A DNA stretch of 64,000 nucleotides from Oscillospiraceae bacterium (GCA_025757685.1 CP107220.1:583501-647500), one strand, 5' to 3'; counted from the stretch's first letter, positions 22,957-31,493 are shown. The notes: generated from the letters alone by a model not told the origin. Numbers and translations are program-made.

Positions 22957-23045
22957 TGGCGGAGAGAGTGGGATTCGAACCCACGGTGCCTTGCGACACG
23001 ACGGTTTTCAAGACCGCTCCGTTATGACCACTTCGGTACCTCTCC
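22957..23045 (-). tRNA. tRNA-Ser (anticodon TGA)
   Basis: 89-nt class II tRNA on the minus strand; acceptor GGAGAGG with TCTCTCC, anticodon loop CTTGAAA, T-arm GGTTCGAATCC, encoded GCCA. Confidence 0.93.
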
Positions 23046-23059
23046 GTTTGTGCTTTGAT

Positions 23060-23089
23060 ATAATAGCATACCCGGGCGGGCCTTGTCAA
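23060..23089 (-). promoter_or_regulatory. Promoter of tRNA-Ser(TGA)
   Basis: Minus strand TTGACA (23084-23089), 18 bp, TATTAT (23060-23065). Confidence 0.8.
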
Positions 23090-23157
23090 GCAAAAAAGTG
23101 AAAAAACACCGTTTGTGACAGGGCAGAAAAGTTTTTTCAAAAAATGGAAAAAGGGTG

Positions 23158-23186
23158 TTGAAATTTTCAAACAGATGTGTTATAGT
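23158..23186 (+). promoter_or_regulatory. Promoter of tRNA-Gly(CCC)/tRNA-Val(CAC)
   Basis: TTGAAA (23158-23163), 17 bp, TATAGT (23181-23186). Confidence 0.75.
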
Positions 23187-23222
23187 ATTTGCACGCGATG
23201 AGAAAGCCGTTCAGGCACATGC

Positions 23223-23296
23223 GCAGGTGTAGTTCAATGGTAGAATGTCAGCTTCCCAAGCTGAACACGAGGGTTCGATTCCCTTCACCTGCTCCA
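23223..23296 (+). tRNA. tRNA-Gly (anticodon CCC)
   Basis: 74 nt; acceptor GCAGGTG / CACCTGC, anticodon stem TCAGC/GCTGA with loop TTCCCAA, encoded TCCA. It reads GGG only. Confidence 0.93.
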
Positions 23297-23306
23297 CGGA
23301 AAATAT

Positions 23307-23383
23307 AGAGGTATAGCTCAGTTGGTTAGAGCGCTCGCTTCACATGCGAGAGGTCGTGGGTTCGAATCCCTCTATCTCTACCA
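23307..23383 (+). tRNA. tRNA-Val (anticodon CAC)
   Basis: 77 nt; acceptor AGAGGTA / TATCTCT, anticodon stem CTCGC/GCGAG with loop TTCACAT, encoded ACCA. It reads GTG. Confidence 0.92.
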
Positions 23384-23386
23384 TAT

Positions 23387-23416
23387 AACCGTCTTGCACT
23401 GCAAGGCGGTTTCTTC
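23387..23416 (+). terminator. Terminator after tRNA-Val(CAC)
   Basis: AACCGTCTTG (23387-23396) pairs with CAAGGCGGTT (23402-23411) around a 5-nt loop, followed by TCTT. The T-run is short, so read-through into the acyltransferase gene is possible. Confidence 0.75.
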
Positions 23417-23443
23417 ATATTTGCAGATAAAGGACGATGTGAT

Positions 23444-24442
23444 TTGCGGAACAGAACATTTGACCTGTTCAAATGGGCAGCGGCGCTGTTTGTGCTGCTG
23501 CTCCATGTGCCGTTTCCCGGCGATGTGGGTGGCACGGTGCGTATGTTTGCCCGGTGGGCGGTGCCGTTTTTCTTTATGGTATCTGGCTATTTTACATACG
23601 GTGCGGTGCAGCGAGAGGATGCCGGTCGGCTGGTGCACCGCATGCGGCGACTTTTGCGCATTTTTGTTCCGGCGGCCGGATTTTATGCGCTTTGGTGTTG
23701 CTTCTTGCTTAGTGACAAAACCCCGGCGGCCTTTTTTAAGAGCCATTATGCGATGGAAAATGTGGTTTCGTTCTTCCTGCTGAACAACACGCAATCCAAG
23801 CCGCACCTATGGTTTATTCCGGCGCTGATTTACTGCTACGGCGTGGTGCTGCTTTTGATGAAAATACACAGAACCCACTGGTTGCGGTGGGCGCCGCTGC
23901 TGCTGTTGGTGCCGCTGGTGCTTGGTGAAGTGGTGGTGGGTATGCTCCACCGGGAGGTGGCTGCCCAGTACAGCCGAAATGCTTGGTTTACCGGTTTGCC
24001 CTGTTTTGCGTTGGGTCTGCTGTTTAAGGAAGCAGAGACGCAGATCAAGCGCCTGGGTCGCAAGTGGCCTGCGCTTGGTGTGTTGGTAGGCTTAGTACTG
24101 TCTGTTTTGGAATATCGGTATTTGAACGATAGCGCCGATTTGTATTTAGGGCCTTTGGTGGCTGCGGTCAGCTTGTTTTTGCTGGCCCAGAATGTGACTT
24201 GCACCTGGGAAAATCCCTTTGTGCTGTACGCCGAGGGGTCTGCGTTGGCGATCTACATTTTGCACCCGGCGCTGCGGAACCTGGCCCAGCGGCAGCTGCT
24301 GCCCTGGTGGGGTGTGCGCGGCATGGCGGCAGATTGGCTGTTGCCGGTACTGACCTTGGCGCTGGCACTGCTGGCTGCGGGAATCTGGTTGTGGCTTAAG
24401 GGCCTTTGGAATAAACGAAAAAGCCGGCAAGTGATGGCTTGA
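23444..24442 (+). CDS. Acyltransferase family 3 membrane protein
   Basis: A 332-residue polytopic protein with about 10 hydrophobic helices. The N-terminal FDLFKWAAALFVLLLHV (conserved His in the first helix) and RWAVPFFFMVSGYF segments match the acyltransferase_3/OafA family, which moves acyl groups onto extracellular polysaccharide, lipid or peptidoglycan sugars. The start is a TTG at 23444 with AAAGGA about 9 bases upstream; the nearby ATG at 23437 is out of frame. No glycan biosynthesis genes flank it, so the acceptor is unknown. No promoter of its own was found between the tRNA terminator and the gene. Confidence 0.82.
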   Translation: MRNRTFDLFKWAAALFVLLLHVPFPGDVGGTVRMFARWAVPFFFMVSGYFTYGAVQREDAGRLVHRMRRLLRIFVPAAGFYALWCCFLLSDKTPAAFFKSHYAMENVVSFFLLNNTQSKPHLWFIPALIYCYGVVLLLMKIHRTHWLRWAPLLLLVPLVLGEVVVGMLHREVAAQYSRNAWFTGLPCFALGLLFKEAETQIKRLGRKWPALGVLVGLVLSVLEYRYLNDSADLYLGPLVAAVSLFLLAQNVTCTWENPFVLYAEGSALAIYILHPALRNLAQRQLLPWWGVRGMAADWLLPVLTLALALLAAGIWLWLKGLWNKRKSRQVMA

Positions 24443-24475
24443 CCGAGCGTGTGAAAAGAGAGAAGAGGAAGCAAT

Positions 24476-24916
24476 ATGAAAAGTGAGAAGGGCCAAAGCC
24501 TGGTGATGGTGGGCGTGGCGCTGTTTTTATTGGCAGGGCTGTGCCTGTATCTCGGTTTATCCCAGCCGAAGATCTCCTCCGGCGTGCTGGTTGAAACACC
24601 GACGACGGCGGTGCAGTCCGGTACCACGACGGGGTCGGCTGCCGCCACCGTTGGTCGATCCGCTGCAAGCAGCACGGCAACGGCTGCACAAACCGCCGCT
24701 TCCGGCAACGCAGGCACAGTCAGTTACCCGGTGAACCTGAACACGGCTACTTTTGAGGAATTGACCGCCATTCAAGGTATCGGTGACCAAAGAGCGGCGG
24801 CGATTTTGGCCTATCGGGAGCAGATTGGCAAATATACTTCTGTGGAACAGATCAAAGATATTCGCGGTATCGGTGACGGGCTGTATGCCAAGATCGCACC
24901 GTACCTGACCGTATGA
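24476..24916 (+). CDS. ComEA-like helix-hairpin-helix DNA-binding protein
   Basis: A 146-residue protein: membrane helix at about residues 10-29, a low-complexity Ala/Ser/Thr linker (about 38-80), and a C-terminal double helix-hairpin-helix domain starting VNLNTATFEELTAIQGIGDQRA and ending IRGIGDGLYAKI. This is the ComEA DNA receptor layout, binding double-stranded DNA at the outer face during natural transformation. The SLBB domain found in Bacillus ComEA is missing. It overlaps the comFC-type gene by 4 bases; ComEC is not in the window, so competence cannot be judged. Confidence 0.85.
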   Translation: MKSEKGQSLVMVGVALFLLAGLCLYLGLSQPKISSGVLVETPTTAVQSGTTTGSAAATVGRSAASSTATAAQTAASGNAGTVSYPVNLNTATFEELTAIQGIGDQRAAAILAYREQIGKYTSVEQIKDIRGIGDGLYAKIAPYLTV

Positions 24917-25596
24917 ACCCGGCGCTGGAGCGGGTGCTGCGGTGGTTCTTTCCCCGTCGTTGCGCTCTGTGCGGCACGGTGGTGGCGCTGGATGAAACCC
25001 TTTGCCCGGAGTGCCAAAAGGTGCGTCCCATTGCCCGGCCCAAGTGCCTGCTGTGCGGTCGTTCCAAGAAAGACTGTACCTGCAAGGGTAAGCACCATGA
25101 ATACGCCGGGGTCACCGCGCCCTTTGTGTATCGGGACAGCTTGGTGACGGCTATTCATAACTTGAAGTTTTATGATTTTCCCATGCTGGCGGATTATATG
25201 GGCGACTGTATAGCTGCCGCTGTGCGCGTGGATTTCGCCGATGTGGCCTTTGACTATGTGGCAGCTGTGCCTTTGGGCAGGCGCCGCCGCAGAAAACGCG
25301 GCTATAATCAAGCGGAACTGCTGGCCCGCCGAGTGGCAGGGGCGTTGCACATTCCCTATGCGGATCTGCTGGAGAAGGTGCGCAACAATCCGGCGCAACG
25401 CAAGCAGAACGCCCGCAGTCGGCGGGTGAATGTGTACGGCGCGTATGCGGTGATCGACGACAGCGCGCTATGGAACAAGACCGTCCTGCTTATTGACGAT
25501 GTAAAGACCACCGGCGCTACGCTGAACGAATGCGCCAAAATGCTGCGTATGCACGGCGCCAAGGCGGTATATGCGGCAACGGTGGCTATTGCGTAG
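24913..25596 (+). CDS. comFC: ComFC-family phosphoribosyltransferase-like protein
   Basis: A 227-residue cytoplasmic protein. An N-terminal zinc-ribbon-like region has four CxxC pairs (CALC, CPEC, CLLC, CTCK spread over residues 17-58), followed by a type I phosphoribosyltransferase fold with VPLGRRRRRKRGYNQAE and the PRPP loop LLIDDVKTTGAT (about residue 192). ComFC proteins are needed for transformation, probably in uptake or processing of single-stranded DNA. Its start overlaps the ComEA-like stop, so the two competence-type genes are co-translated. Confidence 0.88.
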   Translation: MNPALERVLRWFFPRRCALCGTVVALDETLCPECQKVRPIARPKCLLCGRSKKDCTCKGKHHEYAGVTAPFVYRDSLVTAIHNLKFYDFPMLADYMGDCIAAAVRVDFADVAFDYVAAVPLGRRRRRKRGYNQAELLARRVAGALHIPYADLLEKVRNNPAQRKQNARSRRVNVYGAYAVIDDSALWNKTVLLIDDVKTTGATLNECAKMLRMHGAKAVYAATVAIA

Positions 25597-25656
25597 TTCG
25601 GATCATGCGCAAAAGGCGCGGCTTGCCGTGCAGTCGGGCGGCCGGTACGATTTGCA

Positions 25657-25685
25657 TTGACAATCTGCGCCGGATTTGATATAGT
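25657..25685 (+). promoter_or_regulatory. Promoter of the CNNM/CorC-family gene
   Basis: TTGACA (25657-25662), 17 bp, TATAGT (25680-25685). Confidence 0.82.
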
Positions 25686-25746
25686 GAAGTAAATTTGGTT
25701 GTTTAACCATAAATTTTAGATTATTTATTAACTGGAGGAATTCTCT

Positions 25747-27084
25747 TTGGACATACCCCTTGGGTGGCAACTTTTTATTCAGGTTATTTTGATTGCGGTC
25801 AACGCCGTTTTTGCCAGCGCGGAGATCGCTATCGTTTCTATGAACGAGTTGAAGCTGGAAAAGCTGGCGGAGGACGGCAACCGCAGAGCGAAGCGGCTGC
25901 GTAAGCTGACGGAAAAACCGGCGGGCTTTCTCGCTACCATTCAGATCGCCATTACCCTGTCCGGCTTTTTGGGCAGCGCCTTTGCGGCGGACAACTTCTC
26001 CGATGTGATTGTGCGCTGGTTGGTGGATGATCTGGGCGTGCAGATCAAAGAAAGCACGCTGAATACCATTGCCGTGATCGTCATTACCATCATTCTGTCT
26101 TATGTGACGCTGGTATTTGGCGAACTGGTGCCCAAGCGGGTGGCAATGAAAAAGACCCAGCAGATCTCCCTGGGTGTGTCCGGGCTGATCTATGTGTCCT
26201 CTAAATTCTTTGCCCCGCTGGTGTGGTTGCTCACTTCCTCTACCAACCTGGTGCTGCGCATTCTGCGCATTGACCCCAATGGGGACGATGAAGAGGTGTC
26301 GGAAGAAGAGATCCGTATGCTGGTAGATGTGGGCGGTCAAAAGGGTATTTTTGACAAGACCGAGCAGAAGATGATTGTCAATGTTTTTGAGTTTGACGAC
26401 AAGGACGCCGGCGAGTTTTCTACCCATCGCAAGGATATTCAGGCGCTGGATATTGACGACGATGTGACCACCTGGGAGAAAGTGATCTCCGCCAGTACCC
26501 ATAGTCTGTACCCGGTGTTCAAGGGCTCTATCGATAATGTGGTGGCCGTGCTGGATTCCAAAAAGTTCTTCCGTATTGCCGACAAGACCCGCGCTGCGGT
26601 GACAAAGGACGCTTTTGTGCAGCCTATTTATGTGCCGGAGACCATGAAGATCGACGTGCTCTTTGAACTGATGCAAAAGAGCCACAACCACTTTGCCGTG
26701 GTGCTGGACGAGTACGGCGGTACCGTGGGTATTATCACCATGAACGACCTGCTGGAACAGCTGGTAGGCGACCTGGATAACGACCAGGAGCTGCCCAACG
26801 CCCAGCCGGATGTGGTGCCTCTGACTGACCGCTCCTGGAAGATCAAGGGTGGCGTGTCCCTGGACGATGTGGCGGAGTTGACCGGGCTGGAGCTGCCGGT
26901 GGATACTTACGAAACTCTCAGCGGCTACATTTTCGGCCTGTACTGCACCATTCCCAAGGATGGCAGCAAGTTTGATGTGGAGACGGAGGACCTGGAAATT
27001 CAGGTGCTGGATGTGCGTAAGCACACGGTGGCTTCCTGTATTTTGACGCTCAAGGAAAAAGATGAGGCGCAGCCACAGGAATAA
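25747..27084 (+). CDS. CNNM/CorC-type membrane protein (DUF21-CBS-CorC_HlyC)
   Basis: A 445-residue membrane protein with an N-terminal DUF21 domain of about four helices (residues 1-190), a CBS-domain pair (about 210-340, including HFAVVLDEYGGTVGIITMNDLLEQLVG) and a C-terminal CorC_HlyC domain. Relatives export or regulate magnesium or cobalt; the older name hemolysin is misleading. The start is TTG at 25747 with GGAGG nine bases upstream and no competing in-frame ATG. Length and domain order are normal for the family. It is a single-gene unit bounded by a promoter and terminator. Confidence 0.88.
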   Translation: MDIPLGWQLFIQVILIAVNAVFASAEIAIVSMNELKLEKLAEDGNRRAKRLRKLTEKPAGFLATIQIAITLSGFLGSAFAADNFSDVIVRWLVDDLGVQIKESTLNTIAVIVITIILSYVTLVFGELVPKRVAMKKTQQISLGVSGLIYVSSKFFAPLVWLLTSSTNLVLRILRIDPNGDDEEVSEEEIRMLVDVGGQKGIFDKTEQKMIVNVFEFDDKDAGEFSTHRKDIQALDIDDDVTTWEKVISASTHSLYPVFKGSIDNVVAVLDSKKFFRIADKTRAAVTKDAFVQPIYVPETMKIDVLFELMQKSHNHFAVVLDEYGGTVGIITMNDLLEQLVGDLDNDQELPNAQPDVVPLTDRSWKIKGGVSLDDVAELTGLELPVDTYETLSGYIFGLYCTIPKDGSKFDVETEDLEIQVLDVRKHTVASCILTLKEKDEAQPQE

Positions 27085-27092
27085 TGCACAAA

Positions 27093-27133
27093 AAGTGCGG
27101 CAAGCTGTACGAACAGTTTGCCGTATTTTTTTT
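27093..27133 (+). terminator. Terminator after the CNNM/CorC-family gene
   Basis: GCGGCAAGCTGT pairs with ACAGTTTGCCGT around ACGA, followed by eight T residues. Confidence 0.88.
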
Positions 27134-27154
27134 GATTTTTCTGCTGCGTGCGTA

Positions 27155-27183
27155 TTGCAAATAATAGGGGAATACTGTAAAAT
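27155..27183 (+). promoter_or_regulatory. Promoter of the FGGY kinase/araD operon
   Basis: TTGCAA (27155-27160), 17 bp, TAAAAT (27178-27183), about 28 bp before the start codon. Confidence 0.75.
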
Positions 27184-27211
27184 TAAGACAGAAAAGATGA
27201 AGGAGCTGCCT

Positions 27212-28819
27212 ATGGATATCGCCAGACAAAAGGAGATCGCACAAACTGTGACCGCAGGCAAGGCCGTATTGGGTATGGAGTTCGGCTCCACCCGCATTAA
27301 GGCGGTGCTGCTGGATGCGCATAATCGGATCATTGCCCAGGGTCACCACCTGTGGGAGAATCAAATGGTGGACGGTTTGTGGTCTTACAGCCAGGAAGCT
27401 ATAATCGCCGGTATGCAGGACTGCTATGCCGCCTTGGCAGCAGATGTAAAGGCGGTTTGCGGCGCGGATCTGACCCATCTGGCAGGGGCGGGGATCAGTG
27501 CCATGATGCACGGCTATTTGGCCTTTGACAGTAGCGATCGGCTGCTGGTGCCCTTTCGTACCTGGCGCAACACCAATACAGGCGCTGCGGCGGAAAAGCT
27601 GACGGCGCTGTTCAACTTTAATATTCCCCTGCGGTGGAGTGTGGCCCATTTGTACCAGTGCGTGCTGGACGGAGAGTCGCATTTGCAGCAGCTTTCATCC
27701 ATGAATACCTTGGCCGGGTATGTGCATTATTTGCTCACCGGTCGGCGGGTATTGGGTGTGGGCGATGCCGCCGGTATGTTCCCCATAGACCCGGCTACCG
27801 GGCAGTATGACGCAAAAATGCTGGCAGCCTTTGACCGGCTGGTGGCAGAGGATCACTACCCTTGGACTTTGGCGGATTTGCTGCCGGAGATTTTGCCGGT
27901 GGGTACGCCCGCAGGCACCCTGACCCCGGCAGGGGCGGCGCTGCTGGATCCCAGCGGTACCTTGCAGCCCGGCGCGGTCTTTTGTCCCCCGGAGGGGGAC
28001 GCGGGCACCGGTATGGTGGCCACCAACAGCGTAGCGCCCGGCACCGGGAATGTGTCTGCCGGCACTTCTGTTTTTGCTATGGTGGTTTTGGATCGGCCTC
28101 TTGCCCGGGTGCACCGGGAAATTGATATGGTTACCACCCCTTGCGGTCACCCGGTGGCAATGGTGCACGCCAATAACTGTTCGTCCCAGGTGAATGTGAT
28201 TGCCGGTTTGCTGCGGGATTTTGCCGCTGCTATGGGGCAGCCTGTGCCGGACGGCAAGATCTATGATTTTTTGTTTAACAGCGCTGTGGACGGTGCGCCG
28301 GACTGTGACGGGATTGTTACCTACGGCTACACCTCCGGCGAGAGTATTTTGAATTTGGACGCCGGGCGACCGTTGACGGTGCGTCGGGCAGACAGCACGG
28401 TGAATTGGCCCAATCTGACGCGCAGCAACCTGTGCGGTGCCTTGGCGGCGCTGAAAGTGGGTATGGATATTCTGACTCGGGACGAGCAGGTGCCCTTGCA
28501 GCGAATTTACGGCCACGGCGGGTTCTTTACCACCCCGCAGGTGGGGCAGCGGCTGCTGGCCGCCGCTTTGGCGGCGCCGGTTACTGTGATGGAGACAGCC
28601 GGTTCCGGCGGCCCCTGGGGTATGGCACTGCTGGCGGCATATATGCTGCAGCGGCAGAACGGAGAGCGTTTGGCTGCCTTCTTGGAGCGGCAGGTGTTTG
28701 CCTGCTGTCAAACGGTGACGGTGGAGCCTACGGCGCAGGATGTGGCGGATTTTGACGCCTATATGCAAGCATTCCACGCAGCCCTGGACTTAGAGCGCCG
28801 GGCGGCAGAGGGAGAATAA
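27212..28819 (+). CDS. FGGY-family carbohydrate kinase, probable L-ribulokinase-like
   Basis: A 535-residue sugar kinase. The N-terminal phosphate-1 motif GMEFGSTRIKAVLLD (about residues 25-40) and the ISAMMHGYLAFD block (equivalent to the xylulokinase QMHG region) are clear; the ADP-side NVSAGTSVFAMVV motif follows near residue 283 and GHGGFF near 435. The start at 27212 is supported by AAGGAG six bases upstream; a longer frame upstream crosses the terminator. The next gene is an AraD-type epimerase, so the likely substrate is L-ribulose or another ketopentose. It is not a close match to classical AraB by eye, so the exact sugar is open. Confidence 0.78.
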   Translation: MDIARQKEIAQTVTAGKAVLGMEFGSTRIKAVLLDAHNRIIAQGHHLWENQMVDGLWSYSQEAIIAGMQDCYAALAADVKAVCGADLTHLAGAGISAMMHGYLAFDSSDRLLVPFRTWRNTNTGAAAEKLTALFNFNIPLRWSVAHLYQCVLDGESHLQQLSSMNTLAGYVHYLLTGRRVLGVGDAAGMFPIDPATGQYDAKMLAAFDRLVAEDHYPWTLADLLPEILPVGTPAGTLTPAGAALLDPSGTLQPGAVFCPPEGDAGTGMVATNSVAPGTGNVSAGTSVFAMVVLDRPLARVHREIDMVTTPCGHPVAMVHANNCSSQVNVIAGLLRDFAAAMGQPVPDGKIYDFLFNSAVDGAPDCDGIVTYGYTSGESILNLDAGRPLTVRRADSTVNWPNLTRSNLCGALAALKVGMDILTRDEQVPLQRIYGHGGFFTTPQVGQRLLAAALAAPVTVMETAGSGGPWGMALLAAYMLQRQNGERLAAFLERQVFACCQTVTVEPTAQDVADFDAYMQAFHAALDLERRAAEGE

Positions 28820-28825
28820 AAGCAG

Positions 28826-29527
28826 ATGTTAGAAGCATTAAAAGAACAAGTTTACCAAGCCAATATGGATCTGGTGCGCTACAATTTGGTGGTGCTCACC
28901 TGGGGCAATGTGTCGGCCATCGACCGGGAACAGGGGTTGTTTGTCATAAAACCATCCGGCGTGCCATATAGTGAATTGACCCCGGCGGATATGGTGGTCA
29001 TGGACCTGGCCGGCAACCGGGTAGAAGGGGAGTTGAATCCCTCGTCCGACACCCCCACCCATTTGGCGTTATATAAGGCGTTCCCGGAGATCGGGGGCAT
29101 TACCCACACCCATTCTTCCTGGGCCTGTGCGTGGGCGCAAGCCGGGCGGGACATACCGGCCTACGGCACTACCCACGCGGATTTTGCCTACGGCGACATA
29201 CCCTGTGCCCGTGGTCTGACGGAGGATGAGGTCAACACGGCGTATGAGGCCAATACCGGTGGGGTGATCGTGGAGGAGTTCCACCGGCGCGGACTGGACC
29301 CGGGGGCGTTCCCCGGTGTGCTGGTGCAGCGCCACGGCCCCTTTACCTGGGGCAAGAGCGCGGCCGCCTCTGTGGAGAACGCGCTGATCTTGGAAGAAAT
29401 CGCCAAAATGGCCAGTCGCACCGAGCGCATTGCCGGGGAGCGGCCCATTGGAATTGAATCTTACCTGCTGGATAAGCATTATCTGCGCAAGCACGGCGCC
29501 AATGCTTATTACGGACAGAAAAAATAA
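28826..29527 (+). CDS. araD: L-ribulose-5-phosphate 4-epimerase (AraD-type class II aldolase)
   Basis: A 233-residue class II aldolase/epimerase that converts L-ribulose 5-phosphate to D-xylulose 5-phosphate. The LTWGNVSAID start, KPSGV phosphate loop, HTHSSWA zinc-binding histidines (about residues 95-97) and a third zinc ligand in QRHGPFTWG are typical of AraD, as is length. It follows the FGGY kinase by 6 bp. L-arabinose isomerase (AraA) is not in the window. UlaF/SgbE-type epimerases share the same reaction and look similar. Confidence 0.9.
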   Translation: MLEALKEQVYQANMDLVRYNLVVLTWGNVSAIDREQGLFVIKPSGVPYSELTPADMVVMDLAGNRVEGELNPSSDTPTHLALYKAFPEIGGITHTHSSWACAWAQAGRDIPAYGTTHADFAYGDIPCARGLTEDEVNTAYEANTGGVIVEEFHRRGLDPGAFPGVLVQRHGPFTWGKSAAASVENALILEEIAKMASRTERIAGERPIGIESYLLDKHYLRKHGANAYYGQKK

Positions 29528-29547
29528 CAGAAAAGAGGAGAGTTCTT

Positions 29548-30978
29548 ATGAAAAAACTGTTTAGCCTGACCTTGAGCCTACTAATGCTCATTGCCTGCTC
29601 CCTGGGTACGGTGTCTGCCTTTGCGGCAGAGGGAGAGGAGCCGACCCCCGTGGACCTGCGGGACTGCACAGTGACCTTGCAGTACGCTTCTACTACCTAC
29701 ACCGGTAAGGCTCTGCGCCCCACGGTGAAGGTGCGGTATAACGATATTGCCCTGGTCCAGGGGCAGGATTACAAGGTGCAGTACAGCGCCAATACTGCCT
29801 GCGGCACCGCCCAGGTGAAGTTGACCGGCACTGGTGATTATACCGGCGTAGTGAGCCGCAGCTTTAAGATTCTGCCCGGTCGGGTGACCGGTATGTCCAC
29901 CAGCCGGACCACCACCACCATTACAATTAACTGGAAGCAGGTACCCGGCGCTGCCGTGTATCGGGTGTATCAGTCTACTTCTGCGAACGGCAATTACAGC
30001 AAGGTTGCCACTGTCAGCGGCACCAAGGCCAAAATCAGCAAGCTGTCTGCCGGTAAAAAATACTACTTCAAGATTGCTGCCTGCGGCAAAAAGGACGGCT
30101 CCTATGCCGGTCCCCTTAGCGCGGTACTGAATACCGGCACCCGTCCCTCCACTGTGTCCATGAAGAGCGTGACCAAGTCCGGCACGAATTTGAAGATCCG
30201 GTGGAACAAGGTAACCTGCTCCGGTTATGAAGTGCGTTACAGCACGGATAAGAAGATGAAAAAGGGCGTTAAGACGGTGAAGATCACCAAGTCCTCCGCC
30301 ACTTCCACTACCATCAAAAAAATCAAAAAGGGCAGTACATACTATGCCCAGGTGCGGGCGTACCTGTCCTTTCCCAACAAGGTGTACAACGGCAGTTACA
30401 GCAAGGTGACCAGCTCCAGCTACTCCAACCTGTATGCCAGCTATTCTTCCAAGTATGTGAACAATAAGAACCGCACCACCAATCTGCGCATTGCCAGCAA
30501 GGCCATTGACGGCACCGTGATCCAGCCGGGACAGACCTTTTCCTTTAATAAAGTTGTCGGTAAGCGCACCAAGAGCCGTGGTTATAAAGAGGCCTATGTG
30601 TTCAGCGGCAGCGGCACGGTTATGGGCGTTGGCGGCGGTATCTGCCAGGTGGCTTCCACCATGTTTAATACCGCACTGCTTGCCAATGTGTCTATTGTGG
30701 AGCGGCACCAGCACAGCCAGCGGGTTACCTATGTGCCCCTGGGTCGGGACGCAGCCATTATGTGGGGCTCTCAGGACTTTCGTTGGAAGAACAATACCGG
30801 TATGCCCATTAAGATCAAAATGAGCGTAAAGGACGGTACCATCTCCTGCAAGTTCTACACCAGCAAGGAGGCAAAGCCCAAAAAGGTGAGCCTGAAAGTG
30901 AGCCAGCGCGGCAAAAACTTTACCTTGCGCCGGTATGTAGGCGGCAAGGTGAATTACACTGCCAAGTCTAAATACTAA
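29548..30978 (+). CDS. Secreted VanW-domain protein with Ig-like and Fn3 domains
   Basis: A 476-residue exported protein: signal peptide of about 27 residues ending AFA-A, an Ig-like repeat with the YTGKALRPTVKVRYN motif (about 50-110), two fibronectin type III-like domains (about 112-195 and 200-285, rich in Lys, Ser and Thr), then a VanW domain (about 300-430) with GVGGGICQVASTMFNTAL and HQHSQRVTYVPLGRDAA. VanW proteins are found with glycopeptide-resistance and cell wall genes but their biochemical role is unsettled. The basic composition suits binding to wall polymers. It has no sortase motif. It follows araD by 20 bp with GAGGAGAG as ribosome site, possibly on the same message. Confidence 0.85.
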   Translation: MKKLFSLTLSLLMLIACSLGTVSAFAAEGEEPTPVDLRDCTVTLQYASTTYTGKALRPTVKVRYNDIALVQGQDYKVQYSANTACGTAQVKLTGTGDYTGVVSRSFKILPGRVTGMSTSRTTTTITINWKQVPGAAVYRVYQSTSANGNYSKVATVSGTKAKISKLSAGKKYYFKIAACGKKDGSYAGPLSAVLNTGTRPSTVSMKSVTKSGTNLKIRWNKVTCSGYEVRYSTDKKMKKGVKTVKITKSSATSTTIKKIKKGSTYYAQVRAYLSFPNKVYNGSYSKVTSSSYSNLYASYSSKYVNNKNRTTNLRIASKAIDGTVIQPGQTFSFNKVVGKRTKSRGYKEAYVFSGSGTVMGVGGGICQVASTMFNTALLANVSIVERHQHSQRVTYVPLGRDAAIMWGSQDFRWKNNTGMPIKIKMSVKDGTISCKFYTSKEAKPKKVSLKVSQRGKNFTLRRYVGGKVNYTAKSKY

Positions 30979-30981
30979 TAG

Positions 30982-31022
30982 AAAACGGCTATACCGATTT
31001 TTCGTCGGTATAGCCGTTTTTT
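30982..31022. terminator. Bidirectional terminator between the VanW gene and rnhA
   Basis: A 16-bp perfect stem, AAAACGGCTATACCGA (30982-30997) with its complement at 31005-31020, a TTTTTCG loop and T-runs on both strands. Confidence 0.93.
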
Positions 31023-31055
31023 CGTCCGCCTGTTCGTAGTAGAATAGGGATGCGA

Positions 31056-31493
31056 TTATTTGTGTTTGGTGTATTCCTGCACCGCCAAGGCATCGCACCG
31101 CTCATTATAGGGGTGGCCGGCGTGACCCTTGACCCAGTTAAAGGTGACGGTGTGGGTCTGCAACAGGGGCAGCAGCTGCTGCCACAGGTCAACATTCAGT
31201 GCCGGTTTGCCGTCTGCCTTGCGCCAGCCCTTGCGCTGCCAGCCGTAGACCCAGCCCTTGGTTACCGCATCGCACACATATTTGGAGTCGGTGGTCAGGC
31301 TCACCAGGCAAGACTCTCGCAAGGCTGCCAGGGCGCGGATCACCGCCGTCAGTTCCATACGGTTGTTGGTGGTTTCCGCTTCAAAGCCGCTCATTTCTTT
31401 TTCCGTACCGTTATACACCAGTACAGCGCCCCAGCCACCTTTGCCCGGGTTGCCGGAGCAGGCGCCGTCGGTATAAATGCTCACTTTTTTCAT
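31056..31493 (-). CDS. rnhA: Ribonuclease HI
   Basis: Cytosolic nuclease cleaving the RNA strand of RNA-DNA hybrids. All catalytic residues are visible: Asp9 in YTDGACSGNPG, Glu in NNRMELTAVI, Asp in TTDSKYV and Asp in NERCDALA, plus the loop histidine in KGHAGHPYNE. At 145 residues it is the bacterial type I size with the basic handle WQRKGWRK. The start at 31493 has GAGGT upstream; the frame is open further upstream but without a ribosome site. RNase HII is also encoded in this window (52853). Confidence 0.95.
   Translation of the reverse strand: MKKVSIYTDGACSGNPGKGGWGAVLVYNGTEKEMSGFEAETTNNRMELTAVIRALAALRESCLVSLTTDSKYVCDAVTKGWVYGWQRKGWRKADGKPALNVDLWQQLLPLLQTHTVTFNWVKGHAGHPYNERCDALAVQEYTKHK

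Noticed and set aside
25603..27333. 576-codon minus-strand frame opposite the CNNM/CorC-family gene
   Set aside because: The plus strand encodes a clear DUF21-CBS-CorC protein with promoter, ribosome site and terminator; the minus frame has no recognisable motif and runs across both terminator and promoter.
29581..31098. 505-codon minus-strand frame opposite the VanW gene
   Set aside because: Gly/Ala/His-rich low-complexity product without domain or start signal; crosses a strong bidirectional terminator.
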